Positions 36,463 to 46,401 of a stretch of DNA of 57,746 bases are shown one piece after another. Under the pieces are notes generated by a model. The model ran no database searches and had not been told where the DNA came from. It saw nothing but the letters and a program-made list of their open reading frames with translations. How positions within the stretch are numbered: the first letter of the stretch is position 1; each line of letters begins with the position of its first letter. The position numbers were made by a program, and so were the translations under genes. The stretch is from assembly GCF_022848905.1 (NCBI RefSeq), contig NZ_JAFIRA010000023.1, forward strand, positions 1 through 57,746, read 5' to 3'. Source of the stretch: Thermostichus vulcanus str. 'Rupite'. Its GTDB lineage: Bacteria; Cyanobacteriota; Cyanobacteriia; Thermostichales; Thermostichaceae.

Positions 36463-37509
36463 ATGCGTTTATCGCGGCGGCAGTTTGTCAGTGGAGCCTC
36501 TCTCGGCTCTGTGGCCTTGGCGGCGGGCTCTTTCTTGCGTCCGGCCCACGGTGCTAACCAGGAGGTGAACCTCTACACTTCCCGTCACTACGGCACCGAT
36601 GAAGAGTTGTACGACCTGTTCAAGGAAAAAACTGGCATTACTGTCAACTGGGTACAAGGCAATGCCGACGAAATCACCCAGCGGATTCGCAGTGAAGGGG
36701 CCAACAGTCCTGCCGACATTTTCATGACAGTGGATATTGCCCGGTTGTGGCGCGCCCAAAATGAGGGGCTGTTTCAACCAATTGAATCCCAGGTGTTATC
36801 GAACAATATCCCGGAGTCTTTACGGGATCCGGAAGGACATTGGTTTGGCCTGACCAAACGGGCGCGGGTGATCATGTACAACAAGGACAGGGTGGATCCC
36901 AGCGAACTGTCCACCTACGAGGATCTGGCCGATCCGAAGTGGCGGGGGAAAGTGCTCACCCGTTCCTCCAGCAATGTGTACAGCCAATCCCTAACCGCCT
37001 CGATCATTTTGGCCAACGGGATCCCGGAAACCGAGGAATGGGCGCGGGGCTTGGTGGCCAACTTTGCCCGTCCGCCGGAAGGGGGAGATACGGATCAAAT
37101 CAAGGCCGTTGCCGCCGGTGTTGGGGATGTGGCCTTGGCCAACACCTACTACCTACCCCGCCTGATCAAGTCCGATAATCCCGAAGATCGAGCGGTGGCC
37201 GAAAAGATCGGTGTGTTTTTCCCCAACCAGGAGGATCGCGGCACCCATGTCAATGTTAGCGGGGCTGGTATTTTGAAAACTGCTCCCAACAAAGAAGCAG
37301 CCATTCAGTTCCTTGAGTTCCTTTCTGGGCCAGAAGCCCAAGCCATTTTTGCCCAGAGCAATAATGAATACCCAGTTTTGCCAGGAGCGGAGATCGATTC
37401 AGTGGTGGCAAGCTTTGGCAGCTTTAAAGAAGATACCCTCAACGCCGCCAGTATTGGTCGAGTTACCCCAGATGCGTTGATGGTCATGGATCGGGCGGGC
37501 TGGAAGTAG
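36463..37509 (+). CDS. futA: Ferric iron-binding protein FutA-like
   Basis: The 348-residue protein is a periplasmic solute-binding protein with a twin-arginine signal (LSRRQFVSG, cleavage near PAHG-A). Mature features: NLYTSRHYGTDEELYD (His and Tyr ligands), FMTVDIARLWRAQ, and a NTYYLPRLIK tyrosine pair, as in FutA iron-binding proteins where Tyr residues clamp Fe3+. The Tat route fits folding before metal loading. It is followed by its permease gene futB. ATG 36463 has TAGGAG at 36451-36456. Confidence 0.92.
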   Translation: MRLSRRQFVSGASLGSVALAAGSFLRPAHGANQEVNLYTSRHYGTDEELYDLFKEKTGITVNWVQGNADEITQRIRSEGANSPADIFMTVDIARLWRAQNEGLFQPIESQVLSNNIPESLRDPEGHWFGLTKRARVIMYNKDRVDPSELSTYEDLADPKWRGKVLTRSSSNVYSQSLTASIILANGIPETEEWARGLVANFARPPEGGDTDQIKAVAAGVGDVALANTYYLPRLIKSDNPEDRAVAEKIGVFFPNQEDRGTHVNVSGAGILKTAPNKEAAIQFLEFLSGPEAQAIFAQSNNEYPVLPGAEIDSVVASFGSFKEDTLNAASIGRVTPDALMVMDRAGWK

Positions 37510-37681
37510 GGCTTGGTGTGTGGGGATCCCTGGGGGATCTCCCTGCCTGTTAGGGTCTGAGTTCAATGGGTAGAAGGCATTTCCAGGGCTGTCTGAGGGA
37601 TTCTGATCTTCGGGATCCCTCATTTTTACCTGAGAATAGAAAAGAGTTTTCACCCAATCTTGTCGATTTCACCTGCGGTTG

Positions 37682-39400
37682 ATGAGCAAACTGGCTTGGC
37701 CAACCTTAAGCAAACAGCTTGGCAGCTCCCTTGGGAGGATTCGGTTCCGTTGGCTCAATGGCTGGGCACTGCTGACTTTGGCTCTGACGGGTCTGATTCT
37801 GATCCCAACTTTGACCGTATTGTTGAGTCTTTTTGCGGATGAACGGCAGGTTTGGGAACATCTGGCTGGAACCGTCTTGGGGCTCTACGTGCGCAATTCC
37901 CTGCTGCTGATGGTGGGGGTGGCTGTGGGTGTGGTTTTGCTGGGGAGTGGCACCGCTTGGCTGGTGACCATGTGCCAGTTTTGGGGACGGGCTTGGTTGG
38001 AATGGTTGCTGGTGTTGCCTTTGGCCGCTCCCACCTATGTCTTGGCCTATGCCTATACCGATTTTTTACAAGTGACCGGTGGATTTCAGATTTGGTTGCG
38101 GCGGATCACTGGCTGGGGCATTGGCGACTACTGGTTCCCCAACATCCGCTCTCTGTGGGGAGCGACACTCCTTTTGATTCTCACCCTGTACCCCTATGTC
38201 TATCTGTCGGCGCGACTGGCCTTTCAAGAACAATCAGTGGCTTGCTTGGAGGTGAGCCGCTCCCTGGGTTATGGGCCTTGGGCCAGTTTTCGTCGGGTGG
38301 CACTGCCGTTGGCCCGACCAGGGATCGTCGCTGGCACCCTGTTAGCGTTGATGGAAACCCTGAACGATTTTGGCACCGTCAGCTACTTCGGGGTAGACAC
38401 CTTTACAACGGGCATTTACCGAACCTGGACAGCCTTAGGCAACCCGGTGGCGGCTGCCCAACTTTCCGCACTCTTACTGCTGCTGGTGCTGCTGCTCATT
38501 GTCGGGGAACAAGCGATGCGGCGGCGGGCACGCTACTATCGCCAGGGCTGCAAACCCGCTGCCAGTCGGTATGTGTTGCGAGGGATCCGAGCGGTGGGGG
38601 CTTGGCTAGCCTGTGGGATCCCGATTGGATTGGGCTTTGCTGTACCGGCTTTGATCCTCCTCAATATGACTCTGCGGCAGGGGGGACTGGGGCGTCGCTT
38701 CTGGAGCTATGCCCAAAACAGTTTGACGCTGGCAACGGTTACGGCGGTTATTGCTGTGTTGGTGTCGGTATTGGTGCTCTATGGGCTGCGTATGCAGGCA
38801 TTGGAACGGGTAGGATCCCACTGGGGTCTGCGGCTGGCGGTGCAGCTGTCTTCTTTGGGTTATGCTCTGCCGGGGGTAGTGATTGCGGTAGGGGTGCTGC
38901 TCCCCTTGGGGCGGCTGGATCAGGTTTTGAGTCATCTGCGGCAGGTGCTTTTCCAACAACCGCCTGGTTTGGTACTCAGCGGCACGATCACGGCCCTCAT
39001 TTTTGGGTACTTGGTGCGATTTTTGGCGGTATCTCTTTCGACCCTTGAAGCTACTTTGATGCGTATCCCCCCCAGTCTGGATGAGGCGGCTCGCAGCCTG
39101 GGGCAGGGATCCCTGGGTACCCTCTGGCGGGTGCATTTGCCATTGATGGCAGGAGGGATCCTGGGGGGGATGATCCTGGTGTTTGTGGATGTGATGAAAG
39201 AGTTGCCAGCGACAATGGTGTTGCGACCCTTTAACTTCGACACCTTGGCGGTACAAACCTATCGGATGGCGGCTGATGAACGTCTAGCGGAAGCAGGGGC
39301 CCCAGCTCTGGCGATCGTGTTGGTGGGGATTTTGCCAGTGATCTTGCTCAATTCCCGGTTAGGACAGCAACAACGCCATAGCTCACGGGTGGATCCCTAA
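37682..39400 (+). CDS. futB: Ferric iron ABC permease FutB-like
   Basis: The 572-residue permease is a tandem fusion of two six-helix ABC permease units, with two EAA loops (LEVSRSLGYGPWASFRRVALPLARPG, and DEAARSLGQGSLGTLWRVHLPLMAGG). This layout is typical of FutB/AfuB/SfuB-type iron permeases. Only futA and futB are here; the ATPase (FutC) is not adjacent and presumably lies elsewhere. Start ATG at 37682. Confidence 0.92.
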   Translation: MSKLAWPTLSKQLGSSLGRIRFRWLNGWALLTLALTGLILIPTLTVLLSLFADERQVWEHLAGTVLGLYVRNSLLLMVGVAVGVVLLGSGTAWLVTMCQFWGRAWLEWLLVLPLAAPTYVLAYAYTDFLQVTGGFQIWLRRITGWGIGDYWFPNIRSLWGATLLLILTLYPYVYLSARLAFQEQSVACLEVSRSLGYGPWASFRRVALPLARPGIVAGTLLALMETLNDFGTVSYFGVDTFTTGIYRTWTALGNPVAAAQLSALLLLLVLLLIVGEQAMRRRARYYRQGCKPAASRYVLRGIRAVGAWLACGIPIGLGFAVPALILLNMTLRQGGLGRRFWSYAQNSLTLATVTAVIAVLVSVLVLYGLRMQALERVGSHWGLRLAVQLSSLGYALPGVVIAVGVLLPLGRLDQVLSHLRQVLFQQPPGLVLSGTITALIFGYLVRFLAVSLSTLEATLMRIPPSLDEAARSLGQGSLGTLWRVHLPLMAGGILGGMILVFVDVMKELPATMVLRPFNFDTLAVQTYRMAADERLAEAGAPALAIVLVGILPVILLNSRLGQQQRHSSRVDP

Positions 39401-39835
39401 AGCGCCATCTGGGAGAGATTAAACACACATACCTGGCTACATACAGCCCTTTCATGCTCCGCAGTCGCGTGTCGCGTAGCATTAGCGTTGCGTAGCAACA
39501 ATGCCTACGGCAGGCTGCGCCACCCCAAAAGTGAAGGTAGGTTTGCTACAACAACGGTTGTGTCCCTAACCCCTTTCAGAATTTCAAAAGGGCTAGGGTG
39601 CTCCGCACCGCTATCCCGAGGGGGATTAACCCCATACTAGGTGACTAACGGTCGCGCTAGCGTGCCCTTGGCGCAAAGGACTATAAGATTTCAAGATTGC
39701 GTTTAGTGCGGGAGGCTCACGACAGAAACGACGAAACCCTGCCTGGGCGAAGAGGTTGGGGGATGAAGGCAAAATCTAGTGGCACATAGGGTGAGGATGG
39801 CAATTGCAAATAAAAAAAGCAAAAGGAGGAATCAG
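39401..39835. other. Intergenic region with cruciform, 435 nt
   Basis: Rich in short inverted repeats such as GTTGC/GCAAC. It contains no GGATCC, and most of it is not recognisably coding. The sequence resembles dispersed repeats of other cyanobacteria and probably came with the adjacent toxin-antitoxin genes. Confidence 0.5.
39475..39509. repeat. Cruciform-forming dispersed repeat
   Basis: CGTAG...CTACG, CATT...AATG and GTTGC...GCAAC nest inside each other, with GTA as loop. Similar GCGTAGC-rich palindromes are common in filamentous cyanobacteria, from memory. It flanks the MntA-HepT genes. Confidence 0.6.
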
Positions 39836-40189
39836 ATGATCGATCAAAAAATGATTTATGAACGACTTAACCTTACACCAGAAAAACTCACTGACTTCTG
39901 CAAACAGCATCATATCCTTGAACTATCACTATTTGGCTCTATTCTGCGCGACGACTTCAAGCCTGACAGTGACATCGACATGCTGGTGGTTTTTGACCGC
40001 AGTGCTAATCCACATCTAAGCCTCATGGATCTCGTTGGCATGGAATACCAACTAGAGGATATGATTGGGCGTGAAGTTGACCTGATCGAAAAGCGTTCTA
40101 TTGTGGATAGCGATAACTGGATTCGACGCAAAAATATTTTGAACACTGCCCAGATAATCTATGCATCAAGACCAGTCTTATCTGCTTGA
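39836..40189 (+). CDS. mntA: MntA-type antitoxin (minimal nucleotidyltransferase)
   Basis: The 117-residue protein has the MNT motif GSX10DXD exactly: GSILRDDFKPDSDID, with Mg-binding Asp residues. MntA antitoxins AMPylate the HepT toxin on a Tyr. The start follows AAAGGAGG at 39821-39828 by 7 nt. It overlaps hepT by 29 nt, typical of co-translated TA pairs. The region has no GGATCC, indicating import. Confidence 0.92.
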   Translation: MIDQKMIYERLNLTPEKLTDFCKQHHILELSLFGSILRDDFKPDSDIDMLVVFDRSANPHLSLMDLVGMEYQLEDMIGREVDLIEKRSIVDSDNWIRRKNILNTAQIIYASRPVLSA

Positions 40190-40499
40190 CATTGCCAAAT
40201 TCTGTCAAGCGATTCTCCGCCTAACTGCCAACATGACTGAAGCTGAATTCCAGCACGATGAAAGGACTCAATTTGCCATCCTCTACGAAATTACAGTTCT
40301 GGGTGAAGTGGTCAAGCGACTTTCAACCGAGTTTCGTATTCAGCATCCAACCATTGAGTGGAGAAGGATTGCTGGAATGCGCGATCGACTGGTTCACGAT
40401 TACAATGAAGTCACGCTCGATTTGGTCTGGGAAGTGGTTAAAACCAACATTCCTGAACTGTTAGAGTATATTACACCGCTTCTACCCAGCAAGGACTAG
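40161..40499 (+). CDS. hepT: HepT-type toxin (HEPN RNase)
   Basis: The 112-residue protein has the HEPN RNase motif RX4HXY as RDRLVHDY near residues 75-82. The ribonuclease is neutralised by MntA through AMPylation of the motif Tyr. Start lies inside the antitoxin gene (29-nt overlap). The helical structure and length are normal. Confidence 0.92.
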   Translation: MHQDQSYLLDIAKFCQAILRLTANMTEAEFQHDERTQFAILYEITVLGEVVKRLSTEFRIQHPTIEWRRIAGMRDRLVHDYNEVTLDLVWEVVKTNIPELLEYITPLLPSKD

Positions 40500-40629
40500 A
40501 TTACAAATACAAACAAATATAAAAAAGTGCTCCGCCATGCTGACTAGCGTTGTGCCATACAGGCCGCGATGACCCTCCAGTTTGTCCGTAGGACGAGAAG
40601 CGTTGGCGTTTGTGAAACGTTCCGTATCG

Positions 40630-41466
40630 TTAGTGGGCTGCTTCCGGGTTGGCCTCATGTCCATAGAGGTAACTGAGGATGGAATTGCGCAGGCGGTAGT
40701 ATTGCGGATCCTCCAAGATCCGTTCCCGGTCACGGGGACGAGCAAAAGGAATAGTTACCACTTGCCCGATAGTAGCAGCAGGGCCGTTGGTCATCAACAC
40801 CAAACGGTCAGCCAAAAATAGCGCCTCATCAATATCATGAGTAATCATCAAAACTGTGCAGCGGTGTTCATCCCAAATGCGTAATAGCTCCTCCTGAAGT
40901 TCCTCCTTGGTAATAGCATCCAAAGCCCCAAAGGGTTCATCTAAAATCAACACCTCCGGGCGAATCGCTAGAGCACGAGCAATGGCTACCCGCTGTTTCA
41001 TCCCTCCCGAAATTTGTGGGGGATACTTCTGAGCTGCTTCCCCCAGCCCCACTAACTGCAGATGTTCCTCGACAATTTGATATTTTTCCGATTGGCTTTT
41101 CTGGGGAAAAACCGACTGGACTGCCAAGTAAACATTCTCAAAAACTGTTAGCCAAGGCAATAGGGCATAGCCCTGAAACACCACCATCCGATCCGGGCCG
41201 GGGGCTGTAATGGGCTTCCCTTTCAGTTGCACAGAGCCACTAGTGGGCTGAGCAAAACCAGAAACCATATTGAGTAAAGTGGTCTTACCACAGCCAGAAT
41301 GTCCGATCAAACAGACAAACTCTCCCTCTTGAATGTTCAGGTTAATATCCCGCAGAACTGGATAGTCACCTTTGGGGGTAGAGTAAGTCTTACTGAGATT
41401 CTCAATGCACAAGTAAGGTTTTGTATCGATTTGAATTTTGGCAGCAGCAGTCAAGAGCGTCGTCAT
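40630..41466 (-). CDS. cmpD: Bicarbonate transporter ATPase CmpD
   Basis: The 278-residue ABC ATPase has Walker A GHSGCGKTT near residues 54-62, signature ISGGMKQR, Walker [13 protein letters not shown] and the His switch (MITHDIDEA). It closes the cmp operon (A-B-C-D order, minus strand) and is 69 nt from cmpC. The NrtD/CmpD families are close; the call rests on CmpA next door. Unlike CmpC, it has no solute-binding extension. Confidence 0.85.
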   Translation of the reverse strand: MTTLLTAAAKIQIDTKPYLCIENLSKTYSTPKGDYPVLRDINLNIQEGEFVCLIGHSGCGKTTLLNMVSGFAQPTSGSVQLKGKPITAPGPDRMVVFQGYALLPWLTVFENVYLAVQSVFPQKSQSEKYQIVEEHLQLVGLGEAAQKYPPQISGGMKQRVAIARALAIRPEVLILDEPFGALDAITKEELQEELLRIWDEHRCTVLMITHDIDEALFLADRLVLMTNGPAATIGQVVTIPFARPRDRERILEDPQYYRLRNSILSYLYGHEANPEAAH

Positions 41467-41535
41467 TTTCGATTACTCCAACTTGGGATTTTAATTAGGA
41501 GCTGGTGAAATGAAGGGTATCATGCAGGCGAATAT

Positions 41536-43533
41536 CTAAAGCAACACAGGCCGCCGATCCAAAGCCACCTCCGCCATGTAGATGTCGTGTTTGATCGCTA
41601 GGCTATTCAGGTAAGCCACCGGATCCTCACCCTGGAACGGGATCCCGTCGAACAATTGAATGGGCTGCCGTTGGTAGGAAACATCAATGCCCAATTCACG
41701 GGCTGCTGTACTGAAGACTCCTACTTGACAGACCCGCTCTAGGATCTCCACCCAGTTGCGAGGGAAGGGCAGATCCCCCCAGCGGGCCATTTGGGTCATC
41801 ATCCACAGATGCTCCGTTCGACTCGGGCGGTTGCCGGCTCCCAAGAAGAACTGATGGTGGGCATATTCCCGCATCGGGGTATCCAGGTCACAGGTGATGC
41901 GATGGGGATCCCCCAGATGGATGTAGCTTTTGTCGGTGCTCAGGTAGGCCCGTCGGCTGAGGATCTCCCGAATTTCCTCGTGATGGGCGGGATCCTCACA
42001 ATAGCGGCAGGCTTCCATAAGTGCTTTCACCAGAGCAATGTGGGTATTCGGGTAGGCCCTAGCCCAATCCTCCCGCACCCCCAAGACCTTGCCGGGATGC
42101 CCCAGCCAAATCTCTAGATCAGTAGCCACTGTAAAACCGCTTCCCTCCAGAGCTGCCCGCAGGTTCCAGGGTTCCCCCACGCAGTAGCCATCAATGTTGC
42201 CCGCCGTTAGATTGGCCACCATTTGAGCTGGGGGCAAGGTTTTCAGTACCACATCTCGGTCGGGGTGGATCCCGCCTGCTGCTAGCCAGTAGCGCAACAG
42301 CAAATTGTGCATCGAACTGGGATGCACCACTCCAAAGGTGAGTTGACGGCTGGGGCTATCCAAAATGTAGGCTTTCAATTGGCTAAGGGTATGGATCCCT
42401 TGCTCATAGAAGCGCCTATGTAGAGTAATGGCGTTGCCGTTGCGAGTCAGGGTGAGGGCGGTTACCATCGGCTGTGGCAGATTGTCTCCTCCACCCAGAG
42501 ACATCCACACCGGCATGCCCGCAGGCATTTGGGCAGCATCCAAATAGCCTCCATGGATACCATCTTGGATCCCACGCCAACTGGTTTCCCGTACCAGATT
42601 GACTCCCTCCAGGCCATGCTTGGCAAAAAAGCCTTTCTCTTGAGCCACTGCTAGCGGGGCACAGGCGGTCAGGGGCACAAAGCCAATGTCTAGATTGATC
42701 TTTTCCAAGCCATGCCGGGCAATCACTGCCTCCTTGCGGGCACGCCACTGTTTGATCCGTTTTTGCTGATTCAAAAAGTAGATAATTTCGCTGCGGTAGC
42801 TGTAGTAACTGGGATGATTAACCACCTCCAAACGACGGCGGGGGCGAGGAATATCGATGGTTAAGATATTGCCAATTCGGGATCCCGGCCCATTGGTGAG
42901 CATCACCACCCGATCCGATAACAACACGGCTTCATCCACATCATGGGTGACCATCAGAGTGGTCATTTGATGTTCTTCACAAATGCGCATCAATTGCTCT
43001 TGTAAATTGCCTCGCGTGAGGGCATCGAGAGCACCAAACGGTTCATCAAGTAACAATACCTTAGGTCGTAAAGCCAGGGCACGGGCGATGGCCACCCGCT
43101 GCTTCATGCCCCCTGATAGCTGGGCCGGAGGTTTATCGGCAGCATGGCGTAAACCCACCAAATCTATATGCTCTTCGATGATCTGTTGACGCTCTGCCTG
43201 AGAATAGTTTTTCAAAACTGCATTCACTGCCAGGGCAACATTTTGCCGCACCGTTAGCCAGGGCAAAAGAGAATAGTGCTGAAACACCACCATGCGATCC
43301 GGGCCAGGAGCTGTAATGGTGTGTCCATCCAAAGCCACGATCCCACCCGTCGGCAAAGACAACCCCGCCACCATGTTCAAAAGGGTGGATTTCCCACAGC
43401 CGGAATGTCCAATCAAAGAAACAAACTCACCTCGATGAATTTGCAGATCAATCCCTTTAAGCGCGAGATATTCTTGACCTCCAGGCAGCCCAAAAGTCTT
43501 TTCCACCTGTTCCACATTTACCAGTACAGACAC
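41536..43533 (-). CDS. cmpC: Bicarbonate transporter ATPase with solute-binding domain, CmpC
   Basis: The protein (665 residues) fuses an ABC ATPase (Walker [10 protein letters not shown] at 42-50, LSGGMKQR near 143, [12 protein letters not shown]) to a C-terminal NrtA/CmpA-like solute-binding domain from about residue 285 ([25 protein letters not shown]). The extension is thought to sense substrate inside the cell. In it the position of CmpA Gln (NANQDFW) reads [10 protein letters not shown], and the HPEE position reads HPGK, more like nitrate-type NrtA. I start at GTG 43533, behind GGGAGG. The ATG at 43551 adds six residues. Confidence 0.87.
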   Translation of the reverse strand: MSVLVNVEQVEKTFGLPGGQEYLALKGIDLQIHRGEFVSLIGHSGCGKSTLLNMVAGLSLPTGGIVALDGHTITAPGPDRMVVFQHYSLLPWLTVRQNVALAVNAVLKNYSQAERQQIIEEHIDLVGLRHAADKPPAQLSGGMKQRVAIARALALRPKVLLLDEPFGALDALTRGNLQEQLMRICEEHQMTTLMVTHDVDEAVLLSDRVVMLTNGPGSRIGNILTIDIPRPRRRLEVVNHPSYYSYRSEIIYFLNQQKRIKQWRARKEAVIARHGLEKINLDIGFVPLTACAPLAVAQEKGFFAKHGLEGVNLVRETSWRGIQDGIHGGYLDAAQMPAGMPVWMSLGGGDNLPQPMVTALTLTRNGNAITLHRRFYEQGIHTLSQLKAYILDSPSRQLTFGVVHPSSMHNLLLRYWLAAGGIHPDRDVVLKTLPPAQMVANLTAGNIDGYCVGEPWNLRAALEGSGFTVATDLEIWLGHPGKVLGVREDWARAYPNTHIALVKALMEACRYCEDPAHHEEIREILSRRAYLSTDKSYIHLGDPHRITCDLDTPMREYAHHQFFLGAGNRPSRTEHLWMMTQMARWGDLPFPRNWVEILERVCQVGVFSTAARELGIDVSYQRQPIQLFDGIPFQGEDPVAYLNSLAIKHDIYMAEVALDRRPVLL

Positions 43534-43597
43534 AAAAACCTCCCAGTTCACCAGCTCATTTAATCTGAGGAACCCAATTCAGTGAGGGCTCGAAATG

Positions 43598-44428
43598 TTA
43601 TCGACTCGCTATCTTGCTTTGCAAAACAGACATTAAACGATCCAGAAGCAACCCTACTGCTCCGATATAGACAACAGCAACAATGATCTCAGTAACATAA
43701 TTTTGCTGATAGGCATCCCAGATGAAAAATCCAATCCCCGGCACTCCAGACATAACAATTTCTGCCGCAATAATGGCCAACCAAGACAAGCCAATTCCAA
43801 TGCGTAGGCCAGTGAACATATAGGGCAGAGCTGAGGGCAACAAAACCTTAAAAAAGAAATCCACCTTGGATAGCTTGAGCACCTTCGAAACATTGATGTA
43901 GTCTTCTGGGATCTGTCGCACCCCTACGGCTGTGTTAATCAAAATCGGCCAAATTGAGGTGATAAAAATCACAAAAAGGGCAGCCGGCTCGTTGCGTTGA
44001 AGGGCAGCTAAGGCAATCGGTACCCATGCCAAAGGAGCCACCATCCGCAGAAACTGAAAAATGGGATCCAAAGCGCGATTGATCCAAACGCTACTCCCCA
44101 CCAAAATGCCTAGGGCGATACCCACCAATCCAGCACTACAGTAACCAATCGCCACTCGCTGTAAGCTAGCTAGAGTTTGGCGGAGTAAACCCTGATCCAG
44201 ATCACTGTTGCGATACCAAGGGTGGAGAATAAGATATCGACTCCGCTCATCCATCCACACATCCCACGGCCCCGGCAGCCGAATCAGATTAGAGCTGGCT
44301 AGGGCTTGCCAGATGAGCAAAAATCCGATTACCCCAACGATAGGCGGCAGAATTTGATCTCGATATTTTGCCAGATCAACTTTTGTAGTCTTGGGCTTAG
44401 AAGCAGGAGCAGAAAGTGTTGTGGTCAT
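43598..44428 (-). CDS. cmpB: Bicarbonate transporter permease CmpB
   Basis: The 276-residue inner-membrane permease has about six helices and the EAA-type loop YINVSKVLKLSKVDFFFKVLLPSALP (of the NrtB/CmpB/SsuC type). It lies between cmpA and cmpC, but 482 nt behind cmpA, an unusually large gap for this operon. Specificity is assigned from CmpA. Confidence 0.87.
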   Translation of the reverse strand: MTTTLSAPASKPKTTKVDLAKYRDQILPPIVGVIGFLLIWQALASSNLIRLPGPWDVWMDERSRYLILHPWYRNSDLDQGLLRQTLASLQRVAIGYCSAGLVGIALGILVGSSVWINRALDPIFQFLRMVAPLAWVPIALAALQRNEPAALFVIFITSIWPILINTAVGVRQIPEDYINVSKVLKLSKVDFFFKVLLPSALPYMFTGLRIGIGLSWLAIIAAEIVMSGVPGIGFFIWDAYQQNYVTEIIVAVVYIGAVGLLLDRLMSVLQSKIASR

Positions 44429-44910
44429 GGGTTAGCAGCAGATAGAGGACAATTATTTGAAGCTTTTCAGAGCTCGAATGGATTTTACAGGATTCGAGAA
44501 ATAAGACACGGATTTTGGTCCATTTTGGTTCTTGCCTTAGTGGGCATGCACAGGGTTTCCAAGTTCAACAAAACTCTTAGTGCAATCGAAAAGCCTAGCA
44601 ACCCAATCGCCACGGACAAGATTAGCTTAGCTAAGTCAGTCTTCCTCGACTTTTCAAAGAAGGGATCCCTAGAATAAGAATATTCATGGGGGACATGAAT
44701 TAAAGCCAACATGACGAATCCAAAAATGATAAAAATCTATCGATTAGGCCCACAGCGTCCGTCCTGTAGTTCAACAGAGTGAAACCCCAAAGATGTTCAA
44801 GATAAGCCCATTACCACAAAAACAAATTTGGAGTTTTCAATTACAAGACGCTGTAGGACATAACGATCCCAACAACAATCTCAAACAAATCACAAACAGC
44901 AAGAGTACGC
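44429..44910. other. cmpA-cmpB intergenic region, 482 nt
   Basis: Unusually long for an operon interior. An open minus-strand frame (44485-44712) would encode a 75-residue protein with one hydrophobic stretch, LAKLILSVAIGLLGFSIAL, but has no ribosome site and no recognisable family. I treat it as unsupported. One GGATCC occurs at about 44663. Confidence 0.4.
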
Positions 44911-46215
44911 TTAGGCTCTTTTAATCTTCAAGCTGTTCAGATAGGCCTGTGGATCCTGTGGATCAAACACCACGCCATCGAAAAAGCGTTCTGTACCCCG
45001 CGAGGTGCTACTGGGAATATTCTTAACCCCCAGCGCTTGGGCTGCCTCTCGCCACAGATCTTCCCGGTTCACCTCATCCACTAAGCGACGAGCCACATCC
45101 AAATCGGGAATGAATTGAGCATGGAAGCCCCAACGCAAGGATTCAGTGAGGAACCAAAGATCATGGCTCTTGTAGGGATAAGAGACGCTGCCGCGACCAT
45201 CCTCCCAATACAACGGCCCAGCGTTGAAATCTTGAACGGCTGGCTTACCATCTCCCATTTCGTAGTTGCCCTGATAGGGAGGGGTGAGAACATCGACCGG
45301 CACATTCAGATAGTCACGGCGTGACAAAATCTGCACCAACTCTTCTCGATTTGCAGGATCATCACACCACTGCTGTGCTTCCATTACCGCCATCAAGACG
45401 GCTTGCGTCGCTTTGGGATTCTGTTCTACCCAGTCGGCACGAACAGCCAGATATTCTTCTGGGTGGAAGGGCCAAATTTGATGGGTGAGAGCGGCCATAA
45501 AGCCAATATCATCGGCCACAATTCGGTAGGGCCAAGGATCCCCAGTACTGAAGGCATCCATGGTGCCGTTGCGCATGCCCTGCACAGTTTCAGCCGGTGG
45601 AACTGCCAACAAATCAATATCTTGATCCGGATTGATACCCCCAGCAGCTAGCCAATAGCGGATCCAAAAATCCTGATTGGCATTGGGAAATGTAAAAGCC
45701 GCCTTGAATCTACGTCCGTTGGTGGAGGCAAAGTTTTTGATGTAGTCTGCTGCTCCTGAAATGTCCAAACCTATGCCTTTACCCGCGTGCATACCCGCAA
45801 TGGCAATTCCATTTCCCTGGGTAACCAACTGACACAAAACTGCCATGCGCACGGGTTGGTTATTGGTAATGGCACCCGTGTGAATCAAATGGGGCATCGG
45901 CATTTGCCATTTGGCTCCATCAATTCCTCCCCCTGCCGAACCAATCACCACATTGTCACGGGCGGAGGGCCAATTGGCTTGTTTGAGAACTTCCGCACCT
46001 GTCATGCCATGCTTACTAAAGAAGCCTTTTTCTTTGGCGATAATCAGCGGCGCTGCCTCAACGATTGGAAGAAAACCCAGCTTAATGTTGGGGGTTTCTG
46101 GGCCGCTTGCCTGGGCAATCCAGTAGCCAGAACTGGCCCGTGCTAGGCTGCCGCTGAGGAGACTGCCCGCTGTAGCCGCACCAGCAGACAGCAGAAAACT
46201 GCGACGTGATTTCAT
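44911..46215 (-). CDS. cmpA: Bicarbonate-binding protein CmpA
   Basis: The 434-residue solute-binding protein has a twin-arginine start ([12 protein letters not shown]) and probably sits at the outer face of the plasma membrane. It is close to both NrtA and CmpA; I call CmpA because [10 protein letters not shown] (Thr175, Gln181) and HPEEYLAVR (Glu253-254) match the bicarbonate site, where NrtA has TH and HPEK. The C-terminus [10 protein letters not shown] is also CmpA-like. The start follows GAGGTG. It heads the operon, with a palindromic LysR-type site 154 nt upstream. Confidence 0.88.
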   Translation of the reverse strand: MKSRRSFLLSAGAATAGSLLSGSLARASSGYWIAQASGPETPNIKLGFLPIVEAAPLIIAKEKGFFSKHGMTGAEVLKQANWPSARDNVVIGSAGGGIDGAKWQMPMPHLIHTGAITNNQPVRMAVLCQLVTQGNGIAIAGMHAGKGIGLDISGAADYIKNFASTNGRRFKAAFTFPNANQDFWIRYWLAAGGINPDQDIDLLAVPPAETVQGMRNGTMDAFSTGDPWPYRIVADDIGFMAALTHQIWPFHPEEYLAVRADWVEQNPKATQAVLMAVMEAQQWCDDPANREELVQILSRRDYLNVPVDVLTPPYQGNYEMGDGKPAVQDFNAGPLYWEDGRGSVSYPYKSHDLWFLTESLRWGFHAQFIPDLDVARRLVDEVNREDLWREAAQALGVKNIPSSTSRGTERFFDGVVFDPQDPQAYLNSLKIKRA

Positions 46216-46368
46216 GCACACCTCGTGTAAAGGATTGGAATTGTCGTGCAAACTTGAAAGAAGCTAACGGCGGATACCGGACACAAAACCTCAAGAAATC
46301 CTTAAACCCTTAGCTTGCTGTCATCGTAAAGGTAGAGAGATATAGATGCAACATAATTATTTCTTTGA

Positions 46369-46381
46369 TTATCATAGATAA
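46369..46381. promoter_or_regulatory. Candidate CmpR (LysR-type) operator
   Basis: TTATCATAGATAA has the TTA-N7-TAA form reported for CmpR binding and is a near-perfect palindrome (TTATC/GATAA). It lies between divergent cmpA and the tocopherol cyclase gene, which starts 20 nt away. AT-rich surroundings mean chance occurrence is possible. No CmpR gene is in the window. Confidence 0.45.
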
Positions 46382-46401
46382 AAATTTATGGTCAAAGTCC
46401 T

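Noticed and set aside
44485-44712. 75-residue minus-strand ORF between cmpA and cmpB
   Set aside because: No ribosome site, no family resemblance, only one hydrophobic stretch; treated as chance.
44911-46215. Nitrate transporter NrtA reading of this gene
   Set aside because: The Gln and Glu positions and the SLKIKRA end favour CmpA.
46325-46350. NtcA-like site (CTA-N8-TAC on minus strand) upstream of cmpA
   Set aside because: Departs from GTA-N8-TAC and the operon is of bicarbonate type.
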